In this document: positions 34,639 through 44,187 of the stretch, in pieces
How positions within the stretch are numbered: position 1 is the first letter of the stretch
Layout: every line of letters begins with the position of its first letter
From: Robiginitomaculum sp.
Lineage (GTDB): Bacteria; Pseudomonadota; Alphaproteobacteria; Caulobacterales; Maricaulaceae
DNA: 64,000 nt
Reading direction: 5' to 3'
Assembly: GCA_021776635.1 (NCBI GenBank)
Contig: JAJFFN010000007.1
Location: forward strand, 1 to 64,000
Position numbers and translations under genes: made by a program
The notes under the pieces: generated by a model
Database searches by the model: none
Told to the model about the DNA's origin: nothing
The model's input: the letters and a program-made list of their open reading frames with translations, nothing else

Positions 34639-37597
34639 TGAGACGTTCCCCCTTGGGGTCATAAAACATGGGGCTGACGATTTTAGCTTTGTGGGTGTTG
34701 CCTTCAATCGGGATATAAATATCTTCGCCCTCTTTATCGAACCCGTACATGACCAGTGCCATAGCGATAGAATGCCCAAGGCTCTCACTCCAATAGGACG
34801 AGGTGACATGACCGATCATATCCATAGGGATGGATTGGTTTGGATCTGCTACAATTTGTGCGCCTTCTTCGAGTACAGTTTTAGGATTCTCCGTCAAGAG
34901 GCCAACCAATTGTTTTCGACCGCTCGCCACAAGGTCTGGCCGTTTCAACGAACGCCTGCCAACAAAGTCTTTTTTCTTTTTAGAAACCGCCCACTCCATG
35001 CCAGCGTCGCCCGGCGTTACCGTTCCGTCCGTATCCTGACCAACAATGATAAACCCTTTCTCGGCCCTCAGCACATGCATGGTTTCTGTGCCGTAAGGCG
35101 TGATAGCGTATTTCTTACCCGCCTCGAATAAAGTCTCCCATACGGCGCGGCCATAATGGGCGGGAACGTTGATTTCAAAACCAAGTTCACCTGAAAAACT
35201 GACCCGAAACAGGCGCGTTTCTACGCCGCATATTGTACCCTCACGGACGGCCATATGGGGAAATTTTTCTGGTGATAAATCAATGTTTTCTACGAATGGT
35301 TCTATGAGCTTGCGGGCACTCGGGCCGTTAAGTGCAATGACCGCCCATTGTTCGGTGGTTGAGGTCAGCCAAACGTCAAGATGTGGGAACTCTGTTTGCA
35401 GATAATCTTCCATATGACGGAAAACACGCGGTGCGCCGCCTGTTGTGGTGGTCACATGGAAGCGGTCTTCGGCTAGCCGCCCTACCACGCCGTCGTCATA
35501 AATATAGCCATCTTCACGCAGCATAAGGCCGTAGCGGCAACGCCCTTCGCCAAGCTGGGCCCAGGGGTTTGTGTACATCAAATTCATAAATTTAGCGGCG
35601 TCCGGCCCGACGACTTCAATCTTGCCAAGTGTGCTGGCATCAAAAATACCAAGACTATCGCGCGTTGCTTTACATTCTCGCGCAACCGCCGCGTCCATAT
35701 CTTCACCTGGTTTAGGAAAATAGCGTGCCCTACGCCAAATACCGACAGGTTCATAAACGGCGCCGTGTTCTTGCGCCCAACCATCCATTGGTGTTTTGCG
35801 TTCGACCTCAAACAAATCCCCTGTGCGGTAGCCTGCGAAAGTGCCATATGTCGTCGGCGTATACGGTGGACGAAAAGTTGTTAGTCCCACTTGTTCTACG
35901 GTTTTGTTCACAGCATTTGAGGCAATCTGCATCGCATTCAGATTAGAGGTTTTGCCTTGGTCCGTTGCCATGCCAATAGTGGTGTAGCGTTTAACATGTT
36001 CGATAGATGCAAAACCTTCGCGCACAGCAAGGTTAATATCTTTCTGCGTGGCATCGTTTTGGAAATCAACGAAAGCTTTTTGTTTGGATGTGTCGATATA
36101 ACTAGGCAGGCTGACAAATGTTGTACCTGCGCCAAAATTACGAGCGGTGACTTTGTAGGTTTTGCGCCCGCCCGCCGCCTTATTGCCGCCTTTCAAAGCC
36201 GCAAGCAATCCAAAATCACCATTACATGCCCCAGCGCAAACAGCATTCTCATTTGGCATATCGGGCACATAAGCCGCAATCTCATCGTCCCATTTAATAG
36301 TGCTTTTTGAGTGCGACCATAAATGCAAGCTCGGTGTCCAACCGCCGCACATGAGCAAAGCATCGCAATTAACTTTACGTTTCGCACCAGTGCTCGGGGA
36401 ATAAATTTCCACACCATTGATACGAGTACTGCCGTGAGTTTTTGATATAGACGCCCCGCTTGCTATTTCAATACCGCGCTGCTTAGCTTGGGCGCGAATG
36501 TCCTTAGGGATTTCATCGCGCACATCAACAACAATCGGGATACGAATATTAGCATCGGCCAAATCAAAAACGGCGGCATAACCGCTATCATGGCTCGTAA
36601 ACAGAATTGCCGCATTGCCAACAGCCACACCGTAGCGGCTCTGAAAAGTCTGCGCGGCGGATGCAAGCATCACGCCCGGACGGTCATTGCCATTAAACAC
36701 CAAAGGCCGCTCAATCGCGCCTTGCGCCAATATGACTTTGCCTGCGCGTATTCTGTGCAATTTTTCGCGCGAAACACCCGGCGTGATATTAGGAATGTGA
36801 TCGGTTATCCGTTCCGCTAGGCCAATAAAGTTATCATGGTAATAGCCGATCGCTGTTGTGCGTGTCATAAGTTTGACATTACGCATTTTTTGCAAAGTTC
36901 TTATGGAATTTGCAAGCCATTTTGAAATCTCAAGCCCGTCGATTTTGTCATTGGGCACGCTGAGTAAACTGCCGCCTAGTACAGGGTTTTCATCAACGAG
37001 TATAATACGTCCACCTGATTTTGCCGCCGTGAGCGCAGCGGCGATCCCTGCGGGCCCTGCCCCGACAATCAATGTTTCGCAATGGCCGTAAACGCTAGCG
37101 TACACATCCGCGTCAGGTTCGCTCGGCGCGGGGCCAAGCCCTGCCATATTCCTTATGATTGGCTCGTAGACCTTGTCCCAAAAACTTTTGGGCCACATAA
37201 ATGTTTTATTGTAAAATCCAGCTGGGAAGAAGGCGGAGAATATATTGTTAAATGCGCCAATATCCGTTTTTAAATTGGGCCACGCATTTTGAGAACGCGT
37301 CACAAGACCTTCAAATATTTCTAAAACCGTGGCTCGTATATTGGGTGTTACCCGCCCCTTACCACGGTCAAGCGTTACGAGTGCATTGGGTTCTTCTGAT
37401 CCTGCGCCGAGCACGCCGCGTGGACGGTGATATTTAAAGGATCGCCCCATAAGGTGAACACCATTCGCCAGCAATGCGGACGCCAAAGTATCCCCTTGTA
37501 CGCCTTGATAAGCTTTGCCATCAAATGTGAAATTGATAGTTTTGCTACCATCATTACCCCTGCCTGCTGTGCGATATGGCGCTTTGTTATTTGCCAT
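34628..37597 (-). CDS. soxA: Sarcosine oxidase alpha subunit
   Basis: 989 residues, as usual for heterotetrameric enzymes. In order: an N-terminal 2Fe-2S-like fold (FTFDGKAYQGVQGDTLASAL), a Rossmann nucleotide site (TLIVGAGPAGIAAALTAAKS) for NAD, a middle oxidoreductase domain, and a C-terminal GcvT-type folate domain (about 600-989; GELGFEINVPAHYGRAVWE, LRAEKGFIIVGQDTDGTVTP). It supplies the THF site where the methyl group is captured as methylene-THF. It overlaps soxD by 11 bp and soxG by 11 bp. Confidence 0.95.
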   Translation of the reverse strand: MANNKAPYRTAGRGNDGSKTINFTFDGKAYQGVQGDTLASALLANGVHLMGRSFKYHRPRGVLGAGSEEPNALVTLDRGKGRVTPNIRATVLEIFEGLVTRSQNAWPNLKTDIGAFNNIFSAFFPAGFYNKTFMWPKSFWDKVYEPIIRNMAGLGPAPSEPDADVYASVYGHCETLIVGAGPAGIAAALTAAKSGGRIILVDENPVLGGSLLSVPNDKIDGLEISKWLANSIRTLQKMRNVKLMTRTTAIGYYHDNFIGLAERITDHIPNITPGVSREKLHRIRAGKVILAQGAIERPLVFNGNDRPGVMLASAAQTFQSRYGVAVGNAAILFTSHDSGYAAVFDLADANIRIPIVVDVRDEIPKDIRAQAKQRGIEIASGASISKTHGSTRINGVEIYSPSTGAKRKVNCDALLMCGGWTPSLHLWSHSKSTIKWDDEIAAYVPDMPNENAVCAGACNGDFGLLAALKGGNKAAGGRKTYKVTARNFGAGTTFVSLPSYIDTSKQKAFVDFQNDATQKDINLAVREGFASIEHVKRYTTIGMATDQGKTSNLNAMQIASNAVNKTVEQVGLTTFRPPYTPTTYGTFAGYRTGDLFEVERKTPMDGWAQEHGAVYEPVGIWRRARYFPKPGEDMDAAVARECKATRDSLGIFDASTLGKIEVVGPDAAKFMNLMYTNPWAQLGEGRCRYGLMLREDGYIYDDGVVGRLAEDRFHVTTTTGGAPRVFRHMEDYLQTEFPHLDVWLTSTTEQWAVIALNGPSARKLIEPFVENIDLSPEKFPHMAVREGTICGVETRLFRVSFSGELGFEINVPAHYGRAVWETLFEAGKKYAITPYGTETMHVLRAEKGFIIVGQDTDGTVTPGDAGMEWAVSKKKKDFVGRRSLKRPDLVASGRKQLVGLLTENPKTVLEEGAQIVADPNQSIPMDMIGHVTSSYWSESLGHSIAMALVMYGFDKEGEDIYIPIEGNTHKAKIVSPMFYDPKGERLNVV

Positions 37598-37895
37598 TTT
37601 TAGCCGCCTTGATTTGTGTTTTTGTTGGACGTTTCACACCCATTTTATAGGTCATGACGAATTTATCTGTGAGCGTATTGCGCACGGCATTGAAAAACAT
37701 GTTGCAACCATGTTGATGCCACCAGCGTTCATGGTGGTCACCGCGTTTATTGTCGCGGTAGAATAAAAACTCAGCCCATTCTTGATCAGTTAATTCGTCG
37801 GCCTTAGTTTCGCGCACAATATGAGCCTCGCCCGCATAGGCGAATTCTATTTCAGGTCTTTTCTCGTTGCAATAAGGGCAATGTACTTCAAACAT
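37587..37895 (-). CDS. soxD: Sarcosine oxidase delta subunit
   Basis: 102 residues. The zinc-binding pattern CPYCNEKRPEIEFAYAGEAH at about 6-25, with a later WWHQHGCNMFFNAVRNT, is typical of SoxD. GGAGGA lies 8 bp before the ATG. The gene sits between soxB and soxA in the canonical soxBDAG order. Confidence 0.93.
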   Translation of the reverse strand: MFEVHCPYCNEKRPEIEFAYAGEAHIVRETKADELTDQEWAEFLFYRDNKRGDHHERWWHQHGCNMFFNAVRNTLTDKFVMTYKMGVKRPTKTQIKAAKNGK

Positions 37896-37907
37896 TTTAC
37901 ATTCCTC

Positions 37908-39158
37908 CTAATGGGCCACAGCCGCCGCAGCGGCTTCGTCGATAAGACGGCCTGTGACAAAACGGTCTAGATTATAGGGTGCATTGATCTTGTGCGGCTC
38001 GTCGTGTGCAATCGTGTAGGCAAACAAATCGGCGGCGCCGGGTGTGGCCTTAAATCCGCCTGTGCCCCACCCGCAATTTACATAAAGACCTTCAATAGGT
38101 GTTTTGCCTAAGATAGGCGAGCGGTCAGGTGTCACGTCGACAATTCCGCCCCAAGAGCGCAGCATACGCATGCGCTTAAATATTGGAAAAATTTCGCATA
38201 TGGACATCAAAGTATGCTCCAAAATATGCAGAGCACCGCGCTGTGAATAGCTTGTGTATTGATCCGTTCCCGCACCGATGACCAGCTCACCTTTATCGGA
38301 CTGGCTGATATAGGCATGCACGGCGTTGGACATAACCACACAATTGAGGACAGGCTTAACCGGCTCGGAGACCAAAGCTTGCAATGGATAGCTTTCAAGC
38401 GGAAACCGCAAGCCCGCCATGTCCATAACGGTAGAAGAATGTCCCGCAGCCGAAACGCCAATTTTTCCCGCTGCGATGAAACCTTTTTCCGTCTCTACAC
38501 CTTTAACCGCCCCGTCTTTTGAGCGCCTTATACCCGTGACGGCGCAGTTTTGGATAATGTCTACGCCAAGCTGTGATGCGGCGCGGGCATACCCCCATGC
38601 AACGCTATCATGACGCGCCGTACCTGCACGCATTTGCAAAGCCCCACCCATAACAGGGTAATGTCGATTTTGCGATATATCGAGTATAGGCAAGAATTTT
38701 TTGCACTCTTGGGGGCTCAACCATTTATTATCAACCCCGTTTAGACGGTTAGCATGTACATGACGCTGAAAGCTCTGCACGTCGTGTACATTATGGGCAA
38801 GCATGAGTACACCGCGCTTTGAAAACATGGTGTTGTAATTCAGTTCTTGCGACAACCCATCCCATAAATCTACGGCGTGGTCGTAAATAGCGGTGCTTTC
38901 ATCGAAAAGGTAATTAGAGCGAATAATTGTAGTATTACGCGCCGTATTACCACCGCCAAGCCAGCACTTTTCTATGACTGCTATATTGGAAATTCCGTAT
39001 TTTTTTGCCAGATAATAAGCCGCACCAAGCCCGTGGCCGCCCGCCCCGACAATTACAATATCATACCTTTTTTTAGGCTCTTTATTTGGGAATTGCTCAG
39101 GCCATTTTTTATGACCAGAAAGCGCGTTGGCAAAGAGTGAGCTTGCAGAAAATTTCAT
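37908..39158 (-). CDS. soxB: Sarcosine oxidase beta subunit
   Basis: 416 residues, the FAD/FMN-binding catalytic chain. A GxGxxG nucleotide site appears as [20 protein letters not shown] near residue 33. The amine oxidase fold continues to [20 protein letters not shown] and [20 protein letters not shown]. It oxidises sarcosine to the imine, which the alpha subunit couples to THF. It starts 17 bp after the dimethylglycine dehydrogenase stop, so the two successive demethylations are encoded together. Confidence 0.95.
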   Translation of the reverse strand: MKFSASSLFANALSGHKKWPEQFPNKEPKKRYDIVIVGAGGHGLGAAYYLAKKYGISNIAVIEKCWLGGGNTARNTTIIRSNYLFDESTAIYDHAVDLWDGLSQELNYNTMFSKRGVLMLAHNVHDVQSFQRHVHANRLNGVDNKWLSPQECKKFLPILDISQNRHYPVMGGALQMRAGTARHDSVAWGYARAASQLGVDIIQNCAVTGIRRSKDGAVKGVETEKGFIAAGKIGVSAAGHSSTVMDMAGLRFPLESYPLQALVSEPVKPVLNCVVMSNAVHAYISQSDKGELVIGAGTDQYTSYSQRGALHILEHTLMSICEIFPIFKRMRMLRSWGGIVDVTPDRSPILGKTPIEGLYVNCGWGTGGFKATPGAADLFAYTIAHDEPHKINAPYNLDRFVTGRLIDEAAAAAVAH

Positions 39159-39175
39159 GGTCTATGACACCGCTT

Positions 39176-41626
39176 CTATGCTCGTAGTTTTTCATTGGTT
39201 GGATCATAGGGACTTTCTTCAAGCACACGACATTGATAACGTGCGCCTAAAATGTCAATTTCAAGCTCAGTGCCAATATCCGCTTTCGATGGATGCACCA
39301 TCGCAAGCGCCAATGATTTTCCTAAGCGCCAACCATAGCCCCCGCCAGTCGCGCGGCCTATGACATTGCCATCTGCATATATCGGATTATTACCAAGTAC
39401 GTCCGCGTCCTTCACACCGACAATTTCCAGAGTTACGAAAGCATTATCAAAACCGCGCTCTTGCCATGCTAGCAATGCATCTTGACCCAAAAAACCGTCT
39501 TTTTTCTTATGGTTTACGAACCGACCAAGATCGCTTTCATAGGCTGAATATTCAATAGACATTTCTGTCCCGACAAGACGGTAAGATTTTTCTAGCCGCA
39601 TAGAATCCATAGCGCGAATGCCAAAAGGTTTAAGCCCTTGCTTTTCTCCGTGCTTAAAAAGCGTATCGAAAATATGGTTTTGGTATTCAATCGGGTGATG
39701 AATTTCCCAGCCAAGTTCACCAACAAAGTTTACACGAATGAGCTTGACCGGCGCGTGACCCACATATGTTTCTTGCCCCGTTAGCCATGGGAAATTTTCC
39801 GTAGATAAATCGCTGCCACAAATCGGCTGTAGTAAATCCCGGGATTTTGGCCCGGCAACAACAAAAACACCCATAGAGTTGGTTAAGTCGGTAAACACAA
39901 CACTTCCATCATCAGGCATGTGTTTCTTGAGCCAGTCATGATCAAGCCTATGATAGGCACCCGCCGACACTAGGTAGAAACAATCTTTGCTCTCGCGTTG
40001 CACGGTAAATTCACTATGCACCCCGCCCTTGGATGTCAGTCCGTGACACAGACCAATACGACCCGGTTTTACTGGCATTTTATTGGCCAAAACCCAGTTA
40101 AGAAATTTAAGTGCCCCTGGCCCTTGAATACGGCATTTTGCAAAGGCCGTCATATCAAGCAAACCTACATTTTCCATCACATTTTTGCATTCATTGCCCA
40201 CATGTTCAAAGTATTTTGAACGGCGGAAAGACCAATCATCTTTTTGCTCTACACCATCGGGCGCAAACCAATTTGGCCGCTCCCAACCAAAAAGCTGCCC
40301 AAACACGGCGCCTTTATCTTTCATTCGGTCATAACAAGGAGCTGTTCTCAAGGGACGTGCAGCGCCACGTTCTTCATCAGGATAATGGATTTCAAACACA
40401 TCGGCGTAAGCTTCCTCGTTTTTCTCAATCAAAAAACTCTTGGTTGCATATGGCCCAAACCGGCGCGGATCAACGCCGAGCATATCAACACTTGGCTCGC
40501 CCTCAACAATCCATTCCGCAAGCTGCCAACCTGCGCCGCCTGCGGCCGTAATACCAAAACTATGGCCTTCATTGAGCCAAAAGTTTTTCTTATCCCACGC
40601 CGGGCCAACGATAGGGTTTCCGTCTGGCGTATACGCAATAGCGCCATTGTAGACTTTTTTGATACCAAGCTCTGCGAACATGGGCACGCGGTCAATAGCG
40701 CTTTCAATATGCGGCATAAGGCGATCAAGGTCTTCTTGAAACAACTCATACTCAGATTTAGGATCAGGACCGTCAATATAGCATGCGGGCGCACTTTTCT
40801 CATAAGGGCCAAGCAGCAAGCCACCCGCTTCTTCTCGCATATACCATGACCCATCCGATTCGCGTAACACACCTAGCTCAGGCAGGCCTTGCTCACGCCG
40901 CGCTTGAATATCTTTGTGGGCTTCAGTGACTATGAATTGATGCTCAACGGGAATGACGGGAATATCAAGCCCAATCATTGCGCCTGTTTTGCGGGCAAAA
41001 TTCCCAGTGGCCGATACAACATGTTCGCAAACAACATCGCCCTTATCTGTTTTTACTTTCCACTTACCTTTATTGGGCCCGTCTTTGAGTTGCACGATAT
41101 CGGTTACTGTCGTTTGACGGTGTATTTTCGCCCCACCTGCGCGCGCACCAATAGCAAAAGCTTGCGTAAGATCAGCCGGCTGCACATAGCCATCATCAGG
41201 ATGGCGCATCGCGCCAACAAGTCCGTCTTTTTTTGCAAATGGCCATATTTCAATAACCTCATCAGGCGTTAAAAACTCAACATTCACACCTATAGTTTGC
41301 GCAACGCCTGCATATTGATGGTATTCATCCATCCGGTCTTGATTGGTCGCAAGGCGAATATTCGAGACAGGCCTAATGCCTACATCTTGGCCAGTTTCAG
41401 CTTCAAGGCGCTTGTACAGATCGACAGAGTATTTATGGAGTTGCCCAACAGAGTAACTCATATTAAACAAAGGCAACAAACCTGCTGCATGCCATGTAGA
41501 CCCAGAGGTCAACTCCTTACGCTCTATAAGCATTACATCGGACCAACCTTTTTTAACGAGGTGATACAATGTGGATACACCAATGACGCCGCCGCCAATA
41601 ACAACAACTTTTGCAGAAGATTTCAT
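39176..41626 (-). CDS. Dimethylglycine dehydrogenase (FAD plus GcvT-type folate domain)
   Basis: 816 residues, the mitochondrial-type architecture: an N-terminal DAO-family FAD domain (VVVIGGGVIGVSTLYHLVKK) with the His of STWHAAGL that carries covalent FAD in dimethylglycine dehydrogenases, and a C-terminal GcvT-like aminomethyl-THF domain (about 430-816; VNFVGELGWEIHHPIEYQNH, MDSMRLEKSYRLVGTE). It converts dimethylglycine to sarcosine with transfer of C1 to THF. It heads the operon with soxBDAG and the BCCT gene. Sarcosine dehydrogenase is a close relative, but soxBDAG next to it makes dimethylglycine the better guess. Operator site 4 lies 72 bp upstream. Confidence 0.85.
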   Translation of the reverse strand: MKSSAKVVVIGGGVIGVSTLYHLVKKGWSDVMLIERKELTSGSTWHAAGLLPLFNMSYSVGQLHKYSVDLYKRLEAETGQDVGIRPVSNIRLATNQDRMDEYHQYAGVAQTIGVNVEFLTPDEVIEIWPFAKKDGLVGAMRHPDDGYVQPADLTQAFAIGARAGGAKIHRQTTVTDIVQLKDGPNKGKWKVKTDKGDVVCEHVVSATGNFARKTGAMIGLDIPVIPVEHQFIVTEAHKDIQARREQGLPELGVLRESDGSWYMREEAGGLLLGPYEKSAPACYIDGPDPKSEYELFQEDLDRLMPHIESAIDRVPMFAELGIKKVYNGAIAYTPDGNPIVGPAWDKKNFWLNEGHSFGITAAGGAGWQLAEWIVEGEPSVDMLGVDPRRFGPYATKSFLIEKNEEAYADVFEIHYPDEERGAARPLRTAPCYDRMKDKGAVFGQLFGWERPNWFAPDGVEQKDDWSFRRSKYFEHVGNECKNVMENVGLLDMTAFAKCRIQGPGALKFLNWVLANKMPVKPGRIGLCHGLTSKGGVHSEFTVQRESKDCFYLVSAGAYHRLDHDWLKKHMPDDGSVVFTDLTNSMGVFVVAGPKSRDLLQPICGSDLSTENFPWLTGQETYVGHAPVKLIRVNFVGELGWEIHHPIEYQNHIFDTLFKHGEKQGLKPFGIRAMDSMRLEKSYRLVGTEMSIEYSAYESDLGRFVNHKKKDGFLGQDALLAWQERGFDNAFVTLEIVGVKDADVLGNNPIYADGNVIGRATGGGYGWRLGKSLALAMVHPSKADIGTELEIDILGARYQCRVLEESPYDPTNEKLRA

Positions 41627-41669
41627 ATTCTCACGCTCTAATAAAACTTGCTATTTTCAATATTTACAA

Positions 41670-41715
41670 TTGATTTTGCAAAACTCTACACTTAATGACT
41701 AACTAAACAGTCAGT
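41670..41715. promoter_or_regulatory. Divergent regulatory region with BetI-type operator (site 4)
   Basis: The 18-bp inverted repeat ACTAACTAAACAGTCAGT at 41698-41715 is identical to site 2. A TTGATT box at 41670-41675 lies 28 bp before it in the folD direction, with TAATGA as a possible -10. It sits 72 bp from the dimethylglycine dehydrogenase ATG and 58 bp from the folD ATG, so one bound repressor could control both transcripts. Confidence 0.7.
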
Positions 41716-41772
41716 CTTTTATAACTATACAATATTAAGCGTCAACAACCATCTTAACGAAATGGAGTTCTC

Positions 41773-42687
41773 ATGTCACAATCTTCAAAAATTGACGGAA
41801 AATCAATTGCAGAGGGGCTGCGAAGTCAAGTTGGCCTAGCCGTAAGCTCATTAAGAAACGAATATGATTATGTTCCTACTCTGGCTGTTGTATTGGTGGG
41901 ATCTGACCCCGCGTCTCAGGTTTATGTGCGTAGCAAGCACAAATTTACCCGAAAAGCAGGCATGCACTCATTGGAACATAAAATGCCAGAAGATGTTGAT
42001 GAAGATACGCTTGTTGATCTCATTAAAACGTTAAACCAAGACGATAGTGTTGATGGTATTTTGGTTCAATTACCTTTGCCTAAAGGACTGAACACAAACC
42101 GTATCATCGGAGAAATATCGCCAAGTAAAGACGTGGACGGACTGACAGAAATTAGCGCAGGACGCCTCGTTCTTGGCCGCGCAGGCCTGCACCCTTGCAC
42201 GCCAGAGGGCTGCGTTATTTTGGCGCGCAACGCGCTTGCCGCGCAGGGAGAAGAACTTTCTGGCAAACATTGCGTTATCCTTGGTCGGTCCATATTGGTT
42301 GGAAAACCTGCCGCCATGTTATTCCTAGAGCAAAACTGCACAATAACAATCGCACATTCTCGCACCAAAGACATTGAAGAGGTCTGCCGCTCCGCAGATA
42401 TTCTTGTCGCAGCCGTAGGCCGTCCATTGATGGTAAAAGGCGACTGGATTAAAAAAGGCGCAATTATCATTGATGTTGGTATTAACCGCGTTCCCAATAA
42501 GGACATAAACGCCAAGCGTGATACTAAATTAGTCGGTGATGTTGATTATGATGCCGCCCGCATTCATGCGAGCGCCATCACCCCAGTCCCTGGCGGCGTC
42601 GGCCCAATGACCATAGCGTGCCTGCTGCGAAACACTGTAATTGCAGCATGCAATAGGCATGGCTGGCATGTGCCTATAAATTTATAA
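41773..42687 (+). CDS. folD: Methylene-THF dehydrogenase/methenyl-THF cyclohydrolase
   Basis: 304 residues. Catalytic Tyr51 and Lys55 lie in SQVYVRSKHK. The family is also shown by VDGILVQLPLPKGLN, DVDGLTEISAGRL, HPCTPEGC, VILGRSILVGKPAAMLFLE and TPVPGGVGPMTIACL. It turns methylene-THF into 10-formyl-THF with NADP. A GGAG-like site precedes the ATG. Its placement opposite dimethylglycine dehydrogenase and a shared operator suggest it is an island copy serving demethylation and feeding formate-THF ligase, perhaps in addition to a housekeeping folD elsewhere. Confidence 0.95.
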   Translation: MSQSSKIDGKSIAEGLRSQVGLAVSSLRNEYDYVPTLAVVLVGSDPASQVYVRSKHKFTRKAGMHSLEHKMPEDVDEDTLVDLIKTLNQDDSVDGILVQLPLPKGLNTNRIIGEISPSKDVDGLTEISAGRLVLGRAGLHPCTPEGCVILARNALAAQGEELSGKHCVILGRSILVGKPAAMLFLEQNCTITIAHSRTKDIEEVCRSADILVAAVGRPLMVKGDWIKKGAIIIDVGINRVPNKDINAKRDTKLVGDVDYDAARIHASAITPVPGGVGPMTIACLLRNTVIAACNRHGWHVPINL

Positions 42688-42694
42688 AACCAAG

Positions 42695-42731
42695 GTATTT
42701 AGTCCCAGTATTTAGTTCCAGTATTTGAAGG
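42695..42731 (+). repeat. Two tandem 13-bp repeats plus a partial third
   Basis: GTATTTAGTCCCA, GTATTTAGTTCCA and then GTATTTGAAGG, directly after the folD stop. The 454-bp stretch from folD to the hydrolase gene otherwise holds only this and a possible small reverse-strand reading frame at 42863-43012. Confidence 0.6.
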
Positions 42732-42862
42732 ATTGGGTGAATATTCTAGAGCGAGGAAAAAAAGAGTCTCAAGTGCATCCTGAATTGCCGCCCAAGTTTT
42801 ACTGCCAGTTTTAGCGAAAAAATTTACTGTTTATGATAATCGACTAATCATTATTTCGCTTT

Positions 42863-43012
42863 TTAGAAACAAAACACGAAAATAACCTCTACCATATTAC
42901 TCGTTACAAAACTCCACGGATGCGGCGCGGCCAGTGTATTCAATACAAACGCCAAAAACGCGCCAACAAACAGCCAAGCGGGACCTTTTGCCTTCCAAAC
43001 AAAGCCTCCCAA
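42863..43012 (-). CDS. Possible small membrane protein
   Basis: A 49-residue frame from a TTG start with AAGGA 8 bp upstream. It reads like a membrane protein (GPAWLFVGAFLAFVLNTLAA, then SNMVEVIFVFCF at the end), with one clear and one weak hydrophobic segment. It may be a real small protein, or the tail of a decayed larger gene, as an upstream stop lies in frame only a few codons before. No family recognised. Confidence 0.35.
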   Translation of the reverse strand: MGGFVWKAKGPAWLFVGAFLAFVLNTLAAPHPWSFVTSNMVEVIFVFCF

Positions 43013-43141
43013 AATAGCTTTCCTTGATGGCTGTTATACGCATAACAACCCGGAACTAAACCATGACAAGTCCAAATTACGTCTGGCCGTCTCAGCCAGC
43101 AAAAGACAACCCATTACAAACCGATATGAATTAATAAAATT

Positions 43142-43903
43142 TTAAATGTACCGACTAGCCCATGCCGTGATGACGCGTGCCACATACACAGCATCATCTG
43201 GATTTTTCAGCAATAAATGGTCCGCATTATCAAGGCTCACAAAACTTTTAGGATGGCGAGCTTCAGAATAAATATGGCTTGCATTTTGAATGCCAACAAC
43301 ACGGTCTTGAGGCGAATGGAACACCATTAGTGCACGGCTTAAATTAGCGATGGCCTTACCCATATTTTGATTAGCAACATCATCAAGAAATTGCTCTTTT
43401 ATTACGAAAGGCCTCCCTGCAAGCAAGACTTGCGCCTCGCCCTCTTCCTCTATTTCTTCTAGTTGGCCCGCGAATTGGTGGACTATGTGATAGGTATCAC
43501 AGGGAGAACCAATAGTAGCCAGCGCCTTGCACTCAGGAATATCTTGTGCCGCCATCAATGCTGCCGTACCCCCAAAACTATGGCCAATTAGTATAGACGG
43601 AGCAGCGCGGTATTTTCGTAAATAAGCCGCCGCAGCTAGAATGTCTTTGACGTTGGAGCTAAAGTTTGTTTCTGAAAAATCACCGCCGCTTTCGCCAAGC
43701 CCCGTGAAATCAAAACGCATCATGCCAAACCCATCTTTCACTAAGGTTTTAGAAATAGTGCGAATTGGCTTCAAATCTTTGCTAATGGAGAATCCGTGTG
43801 CGAAAAGTACCCATGCCCGCACCTTGCGGTCATCAGGCCAATCCAGTTTAGCCGAGATTTTATCTCCAAACGCCCCAATAAATCGTGTTTTTTCTGTTGC
43901 CAT
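43142..43903 (-). CDS. Alpha/beta hydrolase
   Basis: 253 residues from the ATG at 43903; a TTG at 43921 would add six residues. The alpha/beta hydrolase fold has its nucleophile in the elbow GHSFGG, an oxyanion region at VLFAHGFSISKDLKPI, the acid probably in HSPQDRVVGI and the catalytic His in NADHLLL. It resembles the hydrolase half of proteins that are fused to OsmC in some bacteria. The substrate is unknown; cytosolic. Confidence 0.8.
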   Translation of the reverse strand: MATEKTRFIGAFGDKISAKLDWPDDRKVRAWVLFAHGFSISKDLKPIRTISKTLVKDGFGMMRFDFTGLGESGGDFSETNFSSNVKDILAAAAYLRKYRAAPSILIGHSFGGTAALMAAQDIPECKALATIGSPCDTYHIVHQFAGQLEEIEEEGEAQVLLAGRPFVIKEQFLDDVANQNMGKAIANLSRALMVFHSPQDRVVGIQNASHIYSEARHPKSFVSLDNADHLLLKNPDDAVYVARVITAWASRYI

Positions 43904-44036
43904 AAGTAGAGTGTATAACAAATTTAGAAAGTATCCAAGTTCACAAAACTGTCTACAGCCCTAAAGCTTGAAATTGAAAATCAATTTGTTTTATTGTTTG
44001 TATTGAATAACTTAAACCTCAATAAGAGGGAAAAGT

Positions 44037-44121
44037 TGGTACGGGTGAGAAGACTCGAACTTCCACATCTCTCGATACCAGAACCTAAATCTGGCGCGTC
44101 TACCAATTCCGCCACACCCGC
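44037..44121 (-). tRNA. tRNA-Leu (anticodon TAG)
   Basis: The reverse strand gives a complete class II cloverleaf: acceptor GCGGGTG paired with CACCCGT, an anticodon stem CCAGA/TCTGG with loop TTTAGGT, a variable arm, the T-arm GTTCGAGTC, and encoded CCA at the 3' end. It reads CUA codons. Confidence 0.97.
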
Positions 44122-44187
44122 ACAGGTAGGACCAAATATTTGGTGGGCGGGGATTGCCAGATAATTAAGCGATGGTCAACACATTTA

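Noticed and set aside
34639-34809. Longer start for soxG
   Set aside because: The extra residues are an out-of-frame shadow of soxA, and the ATG at 34638 has a ribosome site.
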